A stretch of DNA of 64,000 nucleotides from Gluconobacter potus (lineage in GTDB: Bacteria; Pseudomonadota; Alphaproteobacteria; Acetobacterales; Acetobacteraceae): positions 1-64,000 of the forward strand of contig NZ_JABCQF010000007.1 of NCBI RefSeq assembly GCF_015244705.1. Reading direction: 5' to 3'. The notes beneath the pieces are model-generated. The model had not been told where the DNA came from, searched no databases, and saw only the letters and a list, made by a program, of their open reading frames with translations. Positions 62,158 to 64,000 of the stretch are shown in pieces. The position numbers and the translations under genes are program-made. Every line of letters starts with the position of its first letter. Position 1 is the first letter of the stretch.

Positions 62158-63014
62158 TGCGCGACTTCACCCACGATCATTCCGCGCTGGCCCTGAATAC
62201 CGCGACCCTCGGCCATAACATGCCGGGGGCAGGGGCCGGATGGTCCGCCGAACGGACAATCGACGCCTGCGCCGAGCGTGGCATCGGCGGCATCGTCTTC
62301 TGGCGTCCGGAACTTCAGGGCCGGGCTTCGGCCATCGGGCAGCACGCCCGGCAGGCCGGAGTGGAGATCGTGGGTCTGTGCCGTTCGCCGTTTCTTGTGG
62401 GGCCTCTGGCGCCACACGGACGGCAGGCGGTCGTGGATGATTTCCGTCGTTCCATCGACGAGACCGCCGATCTGGGAGGCAAGATTCTGACCATCGTGGT
62501 GGGGGGCGTCGAGCCCGGCACCAAGGGGGTGAGGGAGAGCCTCGATATTGTCACGGACCGTCTGTCGGCAGTGCTGGACTACGCATCCGAACGGGGCGTC
62601 AAGCTGGCTCTGGAGCCGCTGCATCCGATGTATGGCGGGGACCGCTCCTGCCTGCCGACACTGCGTGATGCCCTGGATATCTGCGACGTCCTCAATTCCG
62701 ACACGCTGGGTGTGGCGGTCGATGTCTATCACGTGTGGTGGGACACCGATCTTCCGCGCCAGCTTGAACGGGCAGGGACGCGCATCATGGGGTTCCATCT
62801 GTGTGACTGGCTCGTGCCGACGACGGATTTTCTTCTGGATCGCGGGATGATGGGGGACGGCGTGGCGGATCTGAAAGGTCTCCGCGCGGGTGTGGAACGC
62901 GCGGGATATGACGGGTTCTGCGAAGTCGAGATTTTTTCTGCAAACAACTGGTGGAAGCGCGATCCGGCCGAAGTGCTGGATGTGATGATACAGCGCTTCC
63001 GCGATATCTGCTGA
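62157..63014 (+). CDS. sugar phosphate isomerase/epimerase-like TIM barrel protein
   Basis: A 285-residue TIM barrel of the xylose-isomerase-like/AP endonuclease 2 superfamily. Metal-binding motifs are visible in [15 protein letters not shown] (near residue 150), [12 protein letters not shown] (near 190) and [12 protein letters not shown] (near 260). Such proteins isomerise or epimerise keto-sugars or dehydrate inositol derivatives. The ATG shares one base with the DUF993 stop, with GGAG 7 bases ahead. The coupling of the two genes suggests consecutive or joint action. Confidence 0.86.
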   Translation: MRDFTHDHSALALNTATLGHNMPGAGAGWSAERTIDACAERGIGGIVFWRPELQGRASAIGQHARQAGVEIVGLCRSPFLVGPLAPHGRQAVVDDFRRSIDETADLGGKILTIVVGGVEPGTKGVRESLDIVTDRLSAVLDYASERGVKLALEPLHPMYGGDRSCLPTLRDALDICDVLNSDTLGVAVDVYHVWWDTDLPRQLERAGTRIMGFHLCDWLVPTTDFLLDRGMMGDGVADLKGLRAGVERAGYDGFCEVEIFSANNWWKRDPAEVLDVMIQRFRDIC

Positions 63015-63028
63015 GAACGGAGAGTATC

Positions 63029-63790
63029 ATGAAGATCCTCGTCCCTGTGAAACGGGTCGTCGACTATAACGTCCGCATCCGCGTCCGGCCGGATGGGTCT
63101 GGCGTTGATCTGGCGAACGTCAAGATGTCCATGAACCCCTTTGACGAAATCGCGGTCGAAGAGGCCATTCGTCTCAAGGAAAAGGGCGTGGCGACCGAAG
63201 TGGTCGTCGTCTCCATCGGTGTCGCGCAGGCGAAGGATACGCTGCGGACCGCCCTCGCCATGGGAGCGGACCGCGCCATTCTCGTGACGGCAACGGATGA
63301 TGTGAACGTCGATCTGGAGCCGCTTTCGGTGGCGCAGATCCTGAGCAAGGTCGTGGCAAACGAACAGCCTGGTCTGGTGATCGCGGGCAAGCAGGCGATC
63401 GACAACGACATGAATGCGACCGGCCAGATGCTTGCCGCCCTGCTGGGCTGGGGGCAGGGCACGTTCGCCTCTTCTGTTACGATCGAGGACGGTTCGGCGC
63501 TGGTGACACGTGAAGTCGATGGTGGTCTTCAGACCATCAAGCTGAAGCTTCCGGCCGTGGTGACGACGGACCTGCGTCTCAACGAACCCCGCTATGTGGC
63601 GCTGCCCAACATCATGAAAGCGAAGAAGAAGCCGCTTGAAGAGGTGTCGCTCGACACGCTCGGCGTCGCGGTTCGCTCGCGTCTGACAGTTCTGAAGACG
63701 GTCGAGCCACCGCAGCGCCATGCCGGCGTGAAGGTCGGCTCTGTCGATGAACTGGTGTCGAAACTGAAGAATGAAGCAGGAGTCCTCTGA
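63029..63790 (+). CDS. etfB: electron transfer flavoprotein beta subunit
   Basis: A 253-residue protein that begins [14 protein letters not shown], the standard ETF-beta N-terminus, and has [26 protein letters not shown] and the adenine-nucleotide motif [12 protein letters not shown]. With EtfA it carries electrons from the acyl-CoA dehydrogenase to ETF-ubiquinone oxidoreductase. GGAG is 7 bases before the ATG at 63029. It is 14 bases after the TIM barrel gene and overlaps etfA by one base (TGATG). Confidence 0.95.
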   Translation: MKILVPVKRVVDYNVRIRVRPDGSGVDLANVKMSMNPFDEIAVEEAIRLKEKGVATEVVVVSIGVAQAKDTLRTALAMGADRAILVTATDDVNVDLEPLSVAQILSKVVANEQPGLVIAGKQAIDNDMNATGQMLAALLGWGQGTFASSVTIEDGSALVTREVDGGLQTIKLKLPAVVTTDLRLNEPRYVALPNIMKAKKKPLEEVSLDTLGVAVRSRLTVLKTVEPPQRHAGVKVGSVDELVSKLKNEAGVL

Positions 63791-64000
63791 TGTCTGTTCT
63801 GCTACTTGCCGAAGTCAATGAAGGGCGTCTGGGAACGGATATTGTCGCCAAGGCCCTGACGGCGGTTGCCACGCTGGGTGACGTGCATGTTCTCGTCACG
63901 GGCGAGAACTGCGCGGCAGCGGCCGACGAGGCGGCGAAACTGGCGGGTGTGTCGAAGGTTCTTCTGGCGGATGATGCATCTCTGGCGCACGGCCTTGCCG
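63790..64000 (+). CDS. etfA: electron transfer flavoprotein alpha subunit, partial
   Basis: The first 70 codons ([20 protein letters not shown] and on) match the N-terminal domain of EtfA, with VHVLVTGENC and AGVSKVLLADDA typical. The gene continues past the right edge, so the FAD-binding domain cannot be seen. The start overlaps the etfB stop by one base. An ETF-ubiquinone oxidoreductase gene is not in the window. Confidence 0.92.
   Translation, partial: MSVLLLAEVNEGRLGTDIVAKALTAVATLGDVHVLVTGENCAAAADEAAKLAGVSKVLLADDASLAHGLA

Noticed and set aside
1-64000. CRISPR array, tRNA or rRNA genes, insertion sequences, origin of replication
   Set aside because: No regular repeats with spacers, no cloverleaf-like segment noticed, no transposase or integrase motifs, and no DnaA-box cluster. 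Read by eye only.

Overview
The window is a high-GC (roughly 60%) stretch of bacterial chromosome, densely packed with short intergenic gaps and many 1-4 base gene overlaps. Gene content (proline catabolism by a bifunctional PutA without a DNA-binding domain, many periplasmic peptidases, MCE-type lipid transport, DcaP-like porin, GMC dehydrogenase) and codon use fit an acetic acid bacterium (Acetobacteraceae, plausibly Gluconobacter or a close relative). That assignment is inference from recall of protein style, not a database match. No tRNA, rRNA, CRISPR array, transposase or integrase was seen.

Layout. 0-3 kb: an aromatic-acid type efflux locus (DUF1656 fragment, MarR regulator, FUSC pump). 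3-7.4 kb: a GntR/FCD regulator beside putA. 7.5-13.3 kb: a tightly coupled six-gene peptide operon (family 5 binding protein, two permeases, two ATPases, DmpA-type P1 aminopeptidase). 13.4-17 kb: an MCE lipid transporter operon (MlaE-MlaF-MlaD-PqiC type). 17.2-19.4 kb: a DPM1/GtrB-like glycosyltransferase and a serine hydrolase. 19.4-22 kb: an orphan minus-strand array of four genes of unknown function (membrane protein, two lipoproteins, papain-like cysteine peptidase), the first three each preceded by a terminator-like hairpin. 22-30 kb: Dcp dipeptidase, a GT-C-like membrane protein, an M28 peptidase, a LysR/DODA-dioxygenase/YceI locus. 30-38 kb: MFS transporter, large porin, ABC-F ATPase, M1 aminopeptidase. 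38.3-39.7 kb: a fluoride riboswitch followed by a CLC-F type fluoride antiporter. 39.7-44.9 kb: a membrane protein ending in a superinfection-immunity-like domain facing a secreted DRGH nuclease, a PiT transporter remnant, MYG1-type hydrolase, and small genes. 44.9-51.6 kb: an ABC-2 exporter, an AsnC-regulated amino acid dehydrogenase, a YeiH/LysR pair, cspA.

51.9-64 kb (running off the right end): a catabolic island under a TetR regulator: aldehyde dehydrogenase, GMC alcohol dehydrogenase, YdiF/Pct-type CoA-transferase, glycerate 2-kinase, acyl-CoA dehydrogenase, SDR, DUF993 aldolase-like protein, sugar-phosphate-isomerase-like TIM barrel, and EtfBA. Two internal promoters carry the same 20-bp palindrome and a degenerate third copy lies upstream of the first gene, which suggests three co-regulated transcription units. 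The enzymes suggest oxidation of an alcohol to an acid, CoA activation, flavin-dependent desaturation and aldol cleavage to a C3 unit that enters lower glycolysis as 2-phosphoglycerate. The substrate is not identifiable from sequence alone. This island is the best candidate for an undescribed pathway; the four-gene array at 19.4-22 kb is the best candidate for an undescribed cell-envelope or phage-derived module.
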